From contig QQUF01000029.1 in assembly GCA_008501735.1 (NCBI GenBank), positions 19,678 to 83,677 on the forward strand: 64,000 bases of DNA, read 5' to 3'. How positions within the stretch are numbered: the first letter of the stretch is position 1; the number at the start of each line of letters is the position of its first letter. Below the pieces are notes generated by a model. It did no database searches, was not told where the DNA came from, and saw only the letters and a program-made list of their open reading frames with translations. The position numbers and the translations under genes were made by a program. This document shows positions 9,352 through 17,119 of this stretch, piece by piece. Origin of the DNA: Calditrichota bacterium (GTDB lineage: Bacteria; CLD3).

Positions 9352-10698
9352 ATGTCTTTAAACTCAAACGAAATTCCAAACTCCATACAAATAAAATTCT
9401 TCGGACAAAAAACAATTCTTTCAGATTTTCAAATTGATTCACGAAAAGTAAAACAAAATTCCGTTTTTGTCGCTCTTGAAGGAACTCAAGTTGATGGACA
9501 CAAATTCATTGAAAAGGCTTTTCAAAGTGGTGCTTCTACTTGCGTTGTTTCAGAAAATTGGTTTAATGAAAATGGACAAAATTTCTTAGGCAAAAATTTT
9601 ATGGTCGGCAAAACATCTTTGTCGGCTTTGCAAGAACTCGCAAAAATTTACCGTTCACAGCTAACAACAAAAATTATTGGGCTAACAGGCTCAAACGGTA
9701 AAACAACAACTAAAGACTTACTTTTTGAAGTCCTCAGCCAAAAATTTAAGACTTACAAAACTCCCGGAAATTTCAACAATCACATCGGTTTACCTTTAGC
9801 AATTTTGGGAATACCAAAAGAAACGGAAATCGCAGTAATTGAAATGGGAGCAAATCACGTCGGGGAAATCGCTGAACTTTGCGAAATTGCTCAACCTGAA
9901 TTCGGTTTGATTACAAATGTCGGAAGAAGCCACATCGGGGAATTCGGCTCAGAAGAAAACATTCTCAAAGCCAAAACTGAACTCTTTCGTTGGCTTGATA
10001 AATGTAGTGGAAAGGCATTCGTAAATTCTGACGACTTGAGATTAATCGACCTTTCTCCAGAAAATCCAATTACTTATGGAATCAAACGGAAACCTAATTT
10101 TTTGGGAATTGTTCACAAGTTATCCACAAGTAGTACACCTATTTTTTCTGTGAATAATTCTAAAGAAATTCATTTGAAAACTTTCGGTGAACACAATATT
10201 TTTAATTCACTTTCGGCTTTTGCTGTTGGCAGAGAGTTTGGAATTTCAGAAGAAAAAATAATTTCTGTTTTAGAAAATTTCGACGGAGTTTCAGGAAGAT
10301 TTGGAATTAAAAAAATCAACGGTGTGAATTTCATTGACGATTCTTACAACTCAAATCCAGAGTCAACTTTTGCAGGACTTGAAACCTTGAGCAAATTCCC
10401 AAGTGGTAAAAAAATCGCAGTTCTCGGAGAAATGCTCGAACTTGGAGAATTTTCGCAAGAACTTCACGCCGAAGTCGGAAGAAAAGCTAAGGAACTTAAA
10501 ATTGACTTGGTTCTAACTTTTGGCAAAAATGCAAAATTTATCGCAGAAAACTTTAACGGATTTCATTTCGACTCAAAAGAAAAATTAGTTAAAAAATTGA
10601 GAGAAGAAGTCAGTGAAGGAGACTTTGTTTTAGTCAAAGGTTCAAGAGGAATGAAAATGGAAGAAGTAATTAATCAAATGCAAAATAAGGAAAACTAA
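9352..10698 (+). CDS. murF: UDP-N-acetylmuramoyl-tripeptide--D-alanyl-D-alanine ligase
   Basis: MurF adds D-Ala-D-Ala to UDP-MurNAc-tripeptide in the cytoplasm, the last soluble step of peptidoglycan precursor synthesis. The 448-residue protein has the Mur-ligase P-loop TGSNGKTTTKD at about 112-122, 'TPGNFNNHIGLPL' and 'AVIEMGANHVGEI' (metal and substrate contacts), 'TNVGRSHIGEFGS', and the C-terminal 'FIDDSYNSNPES' and 'LGEMLELGE' blocks typical of MurF rather than MurC/D/E. Length is normal. The other mur genes are not adjacent, which is unusual because murF often sits in the dcw cluster. The next gene begins three bases after its stop. Confidence 0.95.
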   Translation: MSLNSNEIPNSIQIKFFGQKTILSDFQIDSRKVKQNSVFVALEGTQVDGHKFIEKAFQSGASTCVVSENWFNENGQNFLGKNFMVGKTSLSALQELAKIYRSQLTTKIIGLTGSNGKTTTKDLLFEVLSQKFKTYKTPGNFNNHIGLPLAILGIPKETEIAVIEMGANHVGEIAELCEIAQPEFGLITNVGRSHIGEFGSEENILKAKTELFRWLDKCSGKAFVNSDDLRLIDLSPENPITYGIKRKPNFLGIVHKLSTSSTPIFSVNNSKEIHLKTFGEHNIFNSLSAFAVGREFGISEEKIISVLENFDGVSGRFGIKKINGVNFIDDSYNSNPESTFAGLETLSKFPSGKKIAVLGEMLELGEFSQELHAEVGRKAKELKIDLVLTFGKNAKFIAENFNGFHFDSKEKLVKKLREEVSEGDFVLVKGSRGMKMEEVINQMQNKEN

Positions 10699-10701
10699 AA
10701 A

Positions 10702-11019
10702 ATGGGTAGAATTGTAATCAGTGCTTTTAAGCCAAAAGAAGGTAAACAAAACGAGTTAAAGAAAATCGTCTTGGAACACTTGCCTGTTCTAAAATCCCAA
10801 AATTTGGTGACTGACCGCTCTTCGATAATTATGGAAGCAAAAGACGGAACAATCATTGAAGTCTTCGAATGGGTTTCCGAAGAAGCGGTTGAAAATGCTC
10901 ACTCAAATTCGGAAGTAATGAAAATTTGGGATAGATTTACAGAAGTCTGCGATTACATTCCAATTAGCTCTGTTGAAGAAGCAGGTTTTCCATTCTCGCA
11001 TTTTTCTCCTGTGAATTAG
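10702..11019 (+). CDS. Small ABM-like (dimeric alpha/beta barrel) protein
   Basis: This 105-residue protein resembles the antibiotic-biosynthesis-monooxygenase (ABM) fold: an N-terminal strand IVISAFKPKEGKQNEL, a helix KKIVLEHLPVLKSQ, and a later strand IIEVFEWVSEEAVENAH. Such small dimeric ferredoxin-like barrels include heme-degrading or quinol monooxygenases and many stress proteins of unknown function. No catalytic residue can be assigned. It starts three bases after murF and is probably co-transcribed with it. Its stop overlaps by four bases that of the convergent phosphotransferase gene. Function unknown. Confidence 0.62.
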   Translation: MGRIVISAFKPKEGKQNELKKIVLEHLPVLKSQNLVTDRSSIIMEAKDGTIIEVFEWVSEEAVENAHSNSEVMKIWDRFTEVCDYIPISSVEEAGFPFSHFSPVN

Positions 11020-11990
11020 GAAAATCTTTTCAAAGTTACTTTGACTAATTCAGTGCAATGCTCAACAACATTTTTAAATTCCACCAAGTCTCTTGTCATA
11101 AAATCTAAAAGATTCATCAAGTCGAATAATTTTGCTGTTTCGTACCAATCTTCTTCTAAGTCTAATTCTGAAAAATTTTCGACGGATTTTTTGACACTGC
11201 TTCCCAATTCATTTTCAAAACGCAAAAGCATTCCTAAATCAAAAATCGGTGAGCTACAAAATGCAAATTCCCAATCTACAAGACCTGTAATCTCTTGAGT
11301 TTTAGGATTTACCAAAAAATTCGACGACTTAAAATCTGCGTGAATTAAATGGTTTTCAGTTTCAAGTTTCGAGAATTTACTTCTGTTTTCTTCGATAAAT
11401 TTTACCAATTTCTCAAAGTCCGCTTTGCCAAGTAAATTTCGGATTTGTGGATTTCCCAAAAGTTCACCAAAAAATTCAAGAGCAAAGCCTTTCTCAAAAG
11501 GAATGATTTCCAAGCCGTTGTTAAAAAATCCCGACTTTTCAAAAGTAATTTTTGAAAAAGAATTGTGAATTTTTACGGCTTCTTGAAAGTATTTCTCAAT
11601 TTGTTTTTCAGTTGAATTCAAAAGTGCTTGAGTCATTTGAACACCTTCAACCCATTCGTAAATTCCCCAACAGAAATCAACTTTTGACTTACCCCAGTCA
11701 GTAAAATAGATTTTTGGAACAGGAACTTTGAACTTCGCCAGTTTTTCGTTTAACAAGAATTCTTTTTGACAAGCATTTGAATCTCTTGTCCAAATTCTCA
11801 AGAAAAAAGGCTTTGCAAAATTTTCTAAAACAACTTTGTAATTTGTGTTTGCAAGACCATTCGTAATGACTTCTGAACTGAAAACAGTTTTTTTGAAGCC
11901 CGCAATTTTAAAGAGATTTTGGATTTCTTCTTGAGTTAAAAAAGAATGTTTAGTCCTTCTTTCCCAATGAGTATCGAGTTTTATTTTCAT
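11016..11990 (-). CDS. Aminoglycoside phosphotransferase-family kinase (APH/choline kinase-like)
   Basis: The 324-residue product has the protein-kinase-like APH fold. It shows a nucleotide-binding N-lobe (GLANTNYKVV ... PFFLRIW), a Brenner motif HADFKSSNFLV (catalytic Asp and Asn) and the metal-binding DWEFA (Asp of the DFG equivalent). The family includes homoserine kinase (ThrB type II), methylthioribose kinase and choline kinase; the spacing looks closest to ThrB2/choline-kinase-like members, but the substrate cannot be fixed. I chose ATG at 11990 because an upstream in-frame start would run through the boxB terminator hairpin. It is separated from the box genes by that terminator, so it is probably a different transcription unit. 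Confidence 0.78.
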   Translation of the reverse strand: MKIKLDTHWERRTKHSFLTQEEIQNLFKIAGFKKTVFSSEVITNGLANTNYKVVLENFAKPFFLRIWTRDSNACQKEFLLNEKLAKFKVPVPKIYFTDWGKSKVDFCWGIYEWVEGVQMTQALLNSTEKQIEKYFQEAVKIHNSFSKITFEKSGFFNNGLEIIPFEKGFALEFFGELLGNPQIRNLLGKADFEKLVKFIEENRSKFSKLETENHLIHADFKSSNFLVNPKTQEITGLVDWEFAFCSSPIFDLGMLLRFENELGSSVKKSVENFSELDLEEDWYETAKLFDLMNLLDFMTRDLVEFKNVVEHCTELVKVTLKRFS

Positions 11991-12003
11991 TTTTCCCCAA
12001 ACA

Positions 12004-12033
12004 AAAAAGCCCGACAAATTTATCGGGCTTTTT
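12004..12033 (-). terminator. Rho-independent terminator after boxB
   Basis: A perfect 11-bp stem (AAAAAGCCCGA with TCGGGCTTTTT, loop of 8 bases) lies 8 bases past the boxB stop, and the minus-strand reading ends in a T-tract. The stem is A/T-flanked on both sides, so it might also act on the plus strand, where no gene leads into it. Confidence 0.85.
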
Positions 12034-12040
12034 CTATTTC

Positions 12041-13471
12041 TTAATGAAATTTTACGTATTCAAAATCAAGTGGTTGAGCATTAATTCCACGAGTTGGAGG
12101 AGCAATCCAATTTGCAAATTTTCCTGGTTCTGTTACCGAAACCATCAAACTGTCAATGTATTCTTTGTCCTCTTTTGTCGGAAACCATACTTCTTCACAG
12201 TGTCTTTTGTATTCTGCATCAGAAAGAATTTGCGTCCCATCAGGAGTATAATTTTGCCCAGCATAAATTCCAACATTTCTATGAAATTTGGTAGTTGGAA
12301 GATAAAATCTGTAATCGACTCCAGCTTTTTCTAAAGTTCGATTCCATTTATCCAAAGCTCTTGTGCAGTCCGTAACGTAATCATCTAAAAGAACTGCATT
12401 CATCGCACGTCTTAATGGAATATTAACTGTTTTTACATAACCTTTTTCGTCAACCGTTGTGTAAGAATAATCTTCTTCAAGAGCAGTTGCATTTGGATGT
12501 CTTTTTCTGTCATTTTCGTTGAATCTTCCTTTAAGAGCAGATGAGAAATAAGTTGCAGCATTGCTTGAATTTTCGCCACCAAATAAGTCCATTGAAGAAG
12601 AAAACCAATGATTAATGTGTTTTTGAAGTACCTCAAGAGGAATTCCACCAACTTTAGTAACATCACCGTCAGGAACTTCTTTCATTAATTCGCAAGTTCT
12701 TTTTACGATTCTACGAATTCCTGTTTCACCAACAAACAAGTGATGAGCTTCTTCTGTCAGCATAAATTGACAACTTCTTGCAAGTGGGTCAAAAGCACTT
12801 TCAGCCAAAGCCCCAAGTTGATATTTTCCGTCTCTGTCAGTGAACATTGTGAAACAGAAAAAGTCTAACCAATTTGTCATTGGGTTATTGAAAGTTTGGA
12901 GAATTCTTGGGTGGTCAACGTGTCCACTTCTTCTTGTCAATAATTCTTCTGCTTCTTCACGCCCATCTTTTCCAAAGTGTTTGTGTAAGACATAAACCAT
13001 TGCCCAAAGATGACGACCTTCTTCAACATTTACTTGGAAAAGATTTCGCATATCGTAAAGGCTTGGAGCTGTTTGTCCGAGAAGTCTTTGTTGTTCAACA
13101 GAAGCAGGTTCAGTATCAGCTTGAGTTACGATTAATCTTCTTAATTCTTTTCTGTACTCACCCGGAACGTCATTCCAAACTTTTTCGCCGATGTGGTCAC
13201 CATACTGAATTGTTTTATTTCCGTCGTTTGGAGTAAGGAAAATCCCCCAACGATAATCAGGCATTTTCACGTGGTCAAAATGAGCCCAACCTCCAGAGTC
13301 AACACTTACAGCAGTTCTCAAATAAATGTCACTTGTCTGAAAACCTTCTGGACCAACTTCGTCCCACCAACTAAGGTAATTTGGAAGCCAATGCTCCAAC
13401 GCTCTTTGTAATTTTTTATCTTCGTGCAAATTCACATTATTAGGAATTTTTGCATTTAAATCGATACTCAT
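12041..13471 (-). CDS. boxB: Benzoyl-CoA 2,3-epoxidase, oxygenase subunit
   Basis: BoxB is the diiron oxygenase that, with the reductase BoxA, converts benzoyl-CoA to its 2,3-epoxide in aerobic benzoate degradation. The 476-residue protein is full length. The six carboxylate/histidine iron ligands reported for the Azoarcus enzyme appear here with an offset of one: Glu121, Glu151, His154 (EGRHLWAM), Asp212 and Glu241/His244 (TEEAHHLFVGE). The N-terminal 'WLPNYLSWWDEVGPEGFQ' and 'YLRTAVSVDSGGWAHF' blocks are characteristic. It is the last gene of a minus-strand cluster with boxC and a TetR gene, followed by a terminator. BoxA is not in the window. The identification is firm; the iron-ligand numbering is from memory of the family. 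Confidence 0.95.
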   Translation of the reverse strand: MSIDLNAKIPNNVNLHEDKKLQRALEHWLPNYLSWWDEVGPEGFQTSDIYLRTAVSVDSGGWAHFDHVKMPDYRWGIFLTPNDGNKTIQYGDHIGEKVWNDVPGEYRKELRRLIVTQADTEPASVEQQRLLGQTAPSLYDMRNLFQVNVEEGRHLWAMVYVLHKHFGKDGREEAEELLTRRSGHVDHPRILQTFNNPMTNWLDFFCFTMFTDRDGKYQLGALAESAFDPLARSCQFMLTEEAHHLFVGETGIRRIVKRTCELMKEVPDGDVTKVGGIPLEVLQKHINHWFSSSMDLFGGENSSNAATYFSSALKGRFNENDRKRHPNATALEEDYSYTTVDEKGYVKTVNIPLRRAMNAVLLDDYVTDCTRALDKWNRTLEKAGVDYRFYLPTTKFHRNVGIYAGQNYTPDGTQILSDAEYKRHCEEVWFPTKEDKEYIDSLMVSVTEPGKFANWIAPPTRGINAQPLDFEYVKFH

Positions 13472-13526
13472 CTTTATTTATCCTTAAGTTAGAATTAAAA
13501 TTTTAAAGTAGTCAGGAGATAGGAGT

Positions 13527-13540
13527 CAGAATTCAGAAGT
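13527..13540 (+). repeat. Left copy of 14-bp inverted repeat flanking the four-helix-bundle gene
   Basis: The sequence CAGAATTCAGAAGT is present here and as its exact reverse complement at 13974-13987, so the pair brackets the small gene at 13569-13958. It is embedded in longer degenerate 'GTCAGGAG..AGGAGTCAGAATTC' text that looks unlike coding or promoter sequence. Confidence 0.7.
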
Positions 13541-13568
13541 TGGTTTTGTGCTAACTTTTAAAATTCTG

Positions 13569-13958
13569 CTACGAACTCCACTTTTTATTTTCCGCTTTTA
13601 AAGAATTTGAAATTGATTTTGAGTAAGATTCCAAAATTTTGCTTACTTCTTCAATTTTATTTAGCAATTCTTCTGTGTTGCCATAATTTAAATCTCTCGC
13701 CAAAATAAAATAGTAGCGAGTTTCTTCTAAAGAACCTTGAGCGATGTTCAGAAAACGAATTTTGTCAGCTTTACCTCTTTTCTTAAAACCTTCAGCAATA
13801 TTTGCAGGAATTGAAACTGCTGAACGCCTCAACTGTGAAGTCAAACCGTAGATTCCAGACTTTGGAAATGAATTTGTCAAAGCATAAGTTTCTAAAACTA
13901 AACGATGAGTTTTTTTCCACAAAATCAAATCCTGAAAACTTTTAGCAGGTTCGTTCAC
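13569..13958 (-). CDS. Four-helix-bundle protein (S23 / 23S rRNA intervening-sequence family)
   Basis: This 129-residue protein starts with GTG and shows the family core: FQDLILWKKTHRLVLETYALT, 'FPKSGIYGLTSQLRRSAVSIPANIAEGF' (here split) and 'FLNIAQGSLEETRYYFILARDL'. The family was first seen encoded inside intervening sequences of 23S rRNA and includes the bAvd accessory protein of diversity-generating retroelements. Most members stand alone and have no proven role, though nucleic-acid binding is suspected. It sits between boxC and boxB in the same direction and is bracketed by 14-bp inverted repeats, so it may be a small inserted cassette rather than part of benzoyl-CoA metabolism. No reverse transcriptase or variable repeat is visible nearby. 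Confidence 0.9.
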   Translation of the reverse strand: MNEPAKSFQDLILWKKTHRLVLETYALTNSFPKSGIYGLTSQLRRSAVSIPANIAEGFKKRGKADKIRFLNIAQGSLEETRYYFILARDLNYGNTEELLNKIEEVSKILESYSKSISNSLKAENKKWSS

Positions 13959-13973
13959 TTTACCGCTATTCTG

Positions 13974-13987
13974 ACTTCTGAATTCTG
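13974..13987 (-). repeat. Right copy of 14-bp inverted repeat flanking the four-helix-bundle gene
   Basis: Reverse complement of the element at 13527-13540, immediately upstream of the GTG start of the four-helix-bundle gene and 18 bases from the boxC stop. Together the pair could form the ends of an inserted segment or a long-range RNA stem. Confidence 0.7.
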
Positions 13988-14005
13988 CCTACTGAATTCT
14001 TCACC

Positions 14006-15640
14006 TTAGACTCTTTTCCAATCAAATTCTGCATTTTTAACATCACCGTACATTGTCAAACCGCCACGTTCTCCTACTGCATTTGGTCTTGTAAAAATCC
14101 AATTTTGCCAAGCAGTGAGACGTGCAAATATTTTTGTTTCCATTGTTTCAGGACCAGGAAATCTTAAAGATGCTTCCATTCCTGTAAGAGCATCAGGTGA
14201 AAAACTTACTCTTTCTTCAACTGCAATTCTTACTTCGTCTTCCCAATCAATGTCATCTGGGATTTCTGTAACAAGTCCGAGTTCATAAGCTTGTTCGGCG
14301 TTAAGTTTTTTACCAATTGCTCCGAGAGCATTATTCACTGATTCTGCGTCGTCAAGGAATCTTGTTTCAAGTCTTGAAATTCCATTTCCCATTGGAAATT
14401 TTCCGCCATTCAAAACTGAAATTCCGATGAAATTTTCTTCGTCTTCGTGATTCATCATATAAGCTCTGTCACTTGCAAGTGCAATTTCAAAGAAACTTCC
14501 TGCAAAACAAGATTCTGGTTCAATAAAAGTGAAAAGCGTTCTTGAAGTGTAGTCAATTCTTTTCAAGACTCTTTTCATCTCAGTCAAAACTTCGCGAATG
14601 AACCAATCGTCTTTTTGAGCTTCAAGTGCGTTGTCGAGAGCGATTACGTTTTCACAACTTCCTTTTGACTTAATGATTACAGTTCCAACCTCGTAGTAAT
14701 TGAAACGAAGGTTAAGAATTGCGTCGTCAAGTTCTCGCCAAAATTTCAAACCATACCAATCAGAACCTAAATCAGCAGCATTTTTAGGAATTTTAGAATC
14801 TTCCGCAGAAGGTCCTGTGAGTTCGATTGTAGCAACTCGTTTTTCTTGGTCAATTTTTACTTTTACAAATTCGTAAGTTGCACTGTCTTCTTGGTAATCG
14901 ACTTCTAAAACACTCAGGTCAATTCCTTTGTGAGGGTTTCCGTCTCCAGCAAGTTCTTCAAGTCTTGCAGCAATTTTTTCGTCAAAAGAAGAAGCAGGGT
15001 GAACAGCGTCAACGAGTTTCCACTCAACAGCTTTTTCTCCTCTGATTCCTTCTGCAAGTGAGCAAAAAATGTCTGCTCTGTCTCGTCTAACTTTTCTTTT
15101 GTCAACAACTCTTGTAAGTCCACCAGTTCCAGGAAGAACTGCGAGATAAGGAACTTCAGGCAAACTAACTGCACTTCTGCGGTCGTCAACCAAATGAATT
15201 TCGTCGCAAGCAAGAGGAAGTTCGTAACCACCTCCAGAAGAAAGTCCGTTTAAAGCAGCAAAATAATATTGGTTACTTGTTTCGTGAGTTTCTTCTATGT
15301 AGCAACGAGTTTCGTTTGTGAATTTACAGAAGTTCACTTTGTGAGCGTGGTCAGAAGTTCTGAGCATAAAAATATTTGCACCTGCAGAAAAAACTCCATC
15401 GTCTCTTCCGCTTGTTATACAAACAACACTTACTTCTGGATGTTCGTAACGAAGTCTGCGAGTTGCGTCTGCAATTTCTACGTCAACTCCAATGTCGTAA
15501 GAATTTAATTTTAGTTGGTAATCGTCTCTGAATCCGCCGTCGTCAGGAATCGCAATTATCAATTTTGCAATTGCACCTTCGACTTCTACTCTGATGTGCT
15601 TGTAATCTTTTGGGTCAATGTTAAATCTAACTGGTTTCAT
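14006..15640 (-). CDS. boxC: 2,3-epoxybenzoyl-CoA dihydrolase (benzoyl-CoA-dihydrodiol lyase)
   Basis: BoxC is a crotonase-fold enzyme that hydrolyses the 2,3-epoxide of benzoyl-CoA, opening the ring and releasing formate. The 544-residue length is typical of BoxC, about twice a simple enoyl-CoA hydratase. Visible blocks are the CoA/oxyanion region SGRDDGVFSAGANIFMLR, 'AALNGLSSGGGYELPLACD' and, in the second half, 'FTFIEPESCFAGSFFEIALASDRAY'. The C-terminal 'ARLTAWQNWIFTRPNAVGERG' is also characteristic. It follows the TetR gene by about 30 bases, so the two are likely one operon, with the four-helix-bundle gene and boxB downstream. The next pathway enzyme, a 3,4-didehydroadipyl-CoA semialdehyde dehydrogenase, is not in view. 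Confidence 0.95.
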   Translation of the reverse strand: MKPVRFNIDPKDYKHIRVEVEGAIAKLIIAIPDDGGFRDDYQLKLNSYDIGVDVEIADATRRLRYEHPEVSVVCITSGRDDGVFSAGANIFMLRTSDHAHKVNFCKFTNETRCYIEETHETSNQYYFAALNGLSSGGGYELPLACDEIHLVDDRRSAVSLPEVPYLAVLPGTGGLTRVVDKRKVRRDRADIFCSLAEGIRGEKAVEWKLVDAVHPASSFDEKIAARLEELAGDGNPHKGIDLSVLEVDYQEDSATYEFVKVKIDQEKRVATIELTGPSAEDSKIPKNAADLGSDWYGLKFWRELDDAILNLRFNYYEVGTVIIKSKGSCENVIALDNALEAQKDDWFIREVLTEMKRVLKRIDYTSRTLFTFIEPESCFAGSFFEIALASDRAYMMNHEDEENFIGISVLNGGKFPMGNGISRLETRFLDDAESVNNALGAIGKKLNAEQAYELGLVTEIPDDIDWEDEVRIAVEERVSFSPDALTGMEASLRFPGPETMETKIFARLTAWQNWIFTRPNAVGERGGLTMYGDVKNAEFDWKRV

Positions 15641-15672
15641 TTTTTGCTTTCTTTTTCTTTAGTTTTTTATTT

Positions 15673-16281
15673 CTAATTTTTCTTTAATTCAAAATTTTTG
15701 ATTCCGCTAATTGCCATCTGAAAAATCGTTTCGACAATTTGTGAGATTCCAGAACTTATCTTTGGGTTGTACCAAGTGTAAATCCAATTCATCATTCCAA
15801 AGATGCTAAAAGTAATGATTGTTGGGTCAGTTATTTTCGGATTAATTTCCATTACAATTGCTTCAAGAATACTAATGTAATTTCTTTTAATTTCAAGAAT
15901 TTCCTCATTAAAATCGCCTGTTAAAGAATCGGATTCGTGAGCGAGTATTTTCATTTCATTCAAATGATTTACAAAGTAGGAAACGTGGTTTTCAATGAAA
16001 ATCAAAAGTCTTTCTTCCGAGTCAGTTGCACTTTCAAGTTTTTCCACACAAGAGAATTTTACACTCTCAAAGCAGTTGAGTGAAATTTTGTAAAGTAATT
16101 CTTCTTTGTTAGAAAAATAATAGTAAAGATGCCCAAGCGAAACTCCTGTTGCTTTTGCGATGTTTCTGATTGAAGCTTGGTGGTAGCCTTTTTCCGCAAA
16201 AATCTCAGAAGCTGCATTGAAGATTGTTTGCAATCTTGTGTTGTATTTTTCCGAAGCTGTATCTTTTGTAAACTGAATCAT
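15673..16281 (-). CDS. TetR-family repressor, probable regulator of the box genes
   Basis: This 202-residue protein has an N-terminal helix-turn-helix: residues about 13-60 with IFAEKGYHQASIRNIAKATG and GVSLGHLYYYFSNKEELL. A C-terminal all-helical ligand domain of ordinary TetR size follows. It is the first gene of the box cluster, and a short palindrome lies about 30 bases upstream of its ATG. By position it probably represses its own operon and is released by an aromatic acyl-CoA such as benzoyl-CoA; that ligand is inferred from context only. Many TetR regulators of acyl-CoA pathways have this arrangement. Confidence 0.85.
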   Translation of the reverse strand: MIQFTKDTASEKYNTRLQTIFNAASEIFAEKGYHQASIRNIAKATGVSLGHLYYYFSNKEELLYKISLNCFESVKFSCVEKLESATDSEERLLIFIENHVSYFVNHLNEMKILAHESDSLTGDFNEEILEIKRNYISILEAIVMEINPKITDPTIITFSIFGMMNWIYTWYNPKISSGISQIVETIFQMAISGIKNFELKKN

Positions 16282-16588
16282 AGGCGGAGAATATAAAAAT
16301 TATTTTAGAACAAACGTACGATTTTTTATTTGGTATTTATTTTTCTGTCAATCTGTTGTAAGAATAGAAAGATTTGAGAAGATTAGGCAGATTTCTCCGA
16401 CACAATTTCCAAATTTAAAATTTGTTCAATTCTAATTCTTGACACACTTTCAGAATCTCTGCAAACTTTTCCGAGTACTAAAATCGCCACTTGCCAAAAT
16501 TTCTGATTTTTAGTTTTCTCAAACCTCTTGTTCAAGTCCAAAATCAGAAACCTTACTTTAAAATCTACCAAACGACATTTTTTATTTT
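16282..16588. other. Intergenic region between tetR and the hsp20 pair
   Basis: About 300 bases between divergent units. Apart from the operator-like palindrome near the tetR start and the sigma-54 promoter at its right end, I see no convincing gene or RNA. A 70-codon minus-strand open frame here has no recognisable features and overlaps the hsp20 promoter. Confidence 0.5.
16312..16323. promoter_or_regulatory. Candidate TetR operator upstream of the box operon
   Basis: AAACGTACGATT is a near-palindrome: a CGTACG core with flanking AA/TT and one mismatched pair. It is centred about 36 bases upstream of the TetR ATG, the usual place for an autoregulatory operator. No second copy was found, so the assignment is tentative. 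Confidence 0.35.
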
Positions 16589-16605
16589 TTGGCACTCTGC
16601 TTGCA
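16589..16605 (+). promoter_or_regulatory. Consensus sigma-54 (-24/-12) promoter for hsp20
   Basis: TTGGCACTCTGCTTGCA matches the sigma-54 consensus TGGCAC-N5-TTGCA exactly, with the invariant GG (16591-16592) and GC (16603-16604) ten bases apart. It points at the first hsp20, whose ATG is about 55 bases downstream. Transcription would therefore need RpoN and an enhancer-binding activator, neither of which is in this window. No CIRCE element (TTAGCACTC-N9-GAGTGCTAA) is present. Confidence 0.75.
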
Positions 16606-16659
16606 AGAAAGAAAAATGAACTTTTGAAACAAACTCAATCTTTAAAAAGGAAAAATAAA

Positions 16660-17109
16660 ATGTTAATCAAACACTGGACACCTGACCAAACAATCGCAAA
16701 CTTCGACAAAGAAATCAACAAGTTCTTAAATGATTTTGGAATTGACAAAAAACAACCTGAATCAAAATTCAAAAACACAATTTGGTCGCCTCGTGCAGAC
16801 ATAATTGAAGCAAAAGAGAATTATACTTTACAAATAGATCTACCGGGAATTGAACCTGAACAAGTGAAAATCAATTTCAAAGAAGGAAAACTAAGTATTA
16901 ATGGTGAAAGAAAAGCCGAGGAAAAAACAGAAGGTAAAAACTTTCACAGAGTTGAGAGAAGTTATGGAAAATTTTATAGAGCTTTTGAATTGCCTGAAAC
17001 AATTCAAGCCGACAAAATTTCTGCTAACTTCAAAAATGGACTTCTACTCGTAACTATTCCAAAAGCGGAAGAAGCTAAGCCGAAAGAAATTGAAATTAAA
17101 GTTTCTTAA
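16660..17109 (+). CDS. Hsp20/alpha-crystallin small heat-shock protein (copy 1)
   Basis: This 149-residue protein is an ATP-independent holdase that binds unfolding proteins under stress. The alpha-crystallin domain covers about residues 40-135, with 'PRADIIEAKENYTLQIDLPGI' (here 21 residues long in the protein), the 'GERKAEEK' loop, 'RVERSYGKFYRAFELP' and the A-x-x-x-N-G-L strand (ANFKNGLLLV). An I-x-I/V-type tail ends in EIEIKVS. I chose ATG at 16660 because it follows AAAAAGGAAAAATAAA and gives the standard N-terminus MLIKHWTPDQ; an upstream in-frame start would overlap the sigma-54 promoter. It pairs with a second hsp20 about 95 bases downstream. Confidence 0.93.
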   Translation: MLIKHWTPDQTIANFDKEINKFLNDFGIDKKQPESKFKNTIWSPRADIIEAKENYTLQIDLPGIEPEQVKINFKEGKLSINGERKAEEKTEGKNFHRVERSYGKFYRAFELPETIQADKISANFKNGLLLVTIPKAEEAKPKEIEIKVS

Positions 17110-17119
17110 ATTAAAAAAT

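Noticed and set aside
11991-12017. Extended N-terminus of the phosphotransferase (start at 12017)
   Set aside because: The extra nine codons run through the boxB terminator hairpin; ATG at 11990 is the sensible start.
13569-13958. Diversity-generating retroelement accessory (Avd) gene
   Set aside because: The protein belongs to the same superfamily, but there is no reverse transcriptase and no template/variable repeat pair nearby.
16383-16595. 70-codon open frame on the minus strand between tetR and hsp20
   Set aside because: It has no recognisable domain, signal or ribosome site and overlaps the sigma-54 promoter; AT-rich intergenic DNA yields such frames by chance.
16589-16605. CIRCE/HrcA operator reading of GGCACTC upstream of hsp20
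   Set aside because: Only the half GCACTC is present; the inverted partner GAGTGC is missing, whereas the sigma-54 match is exact.
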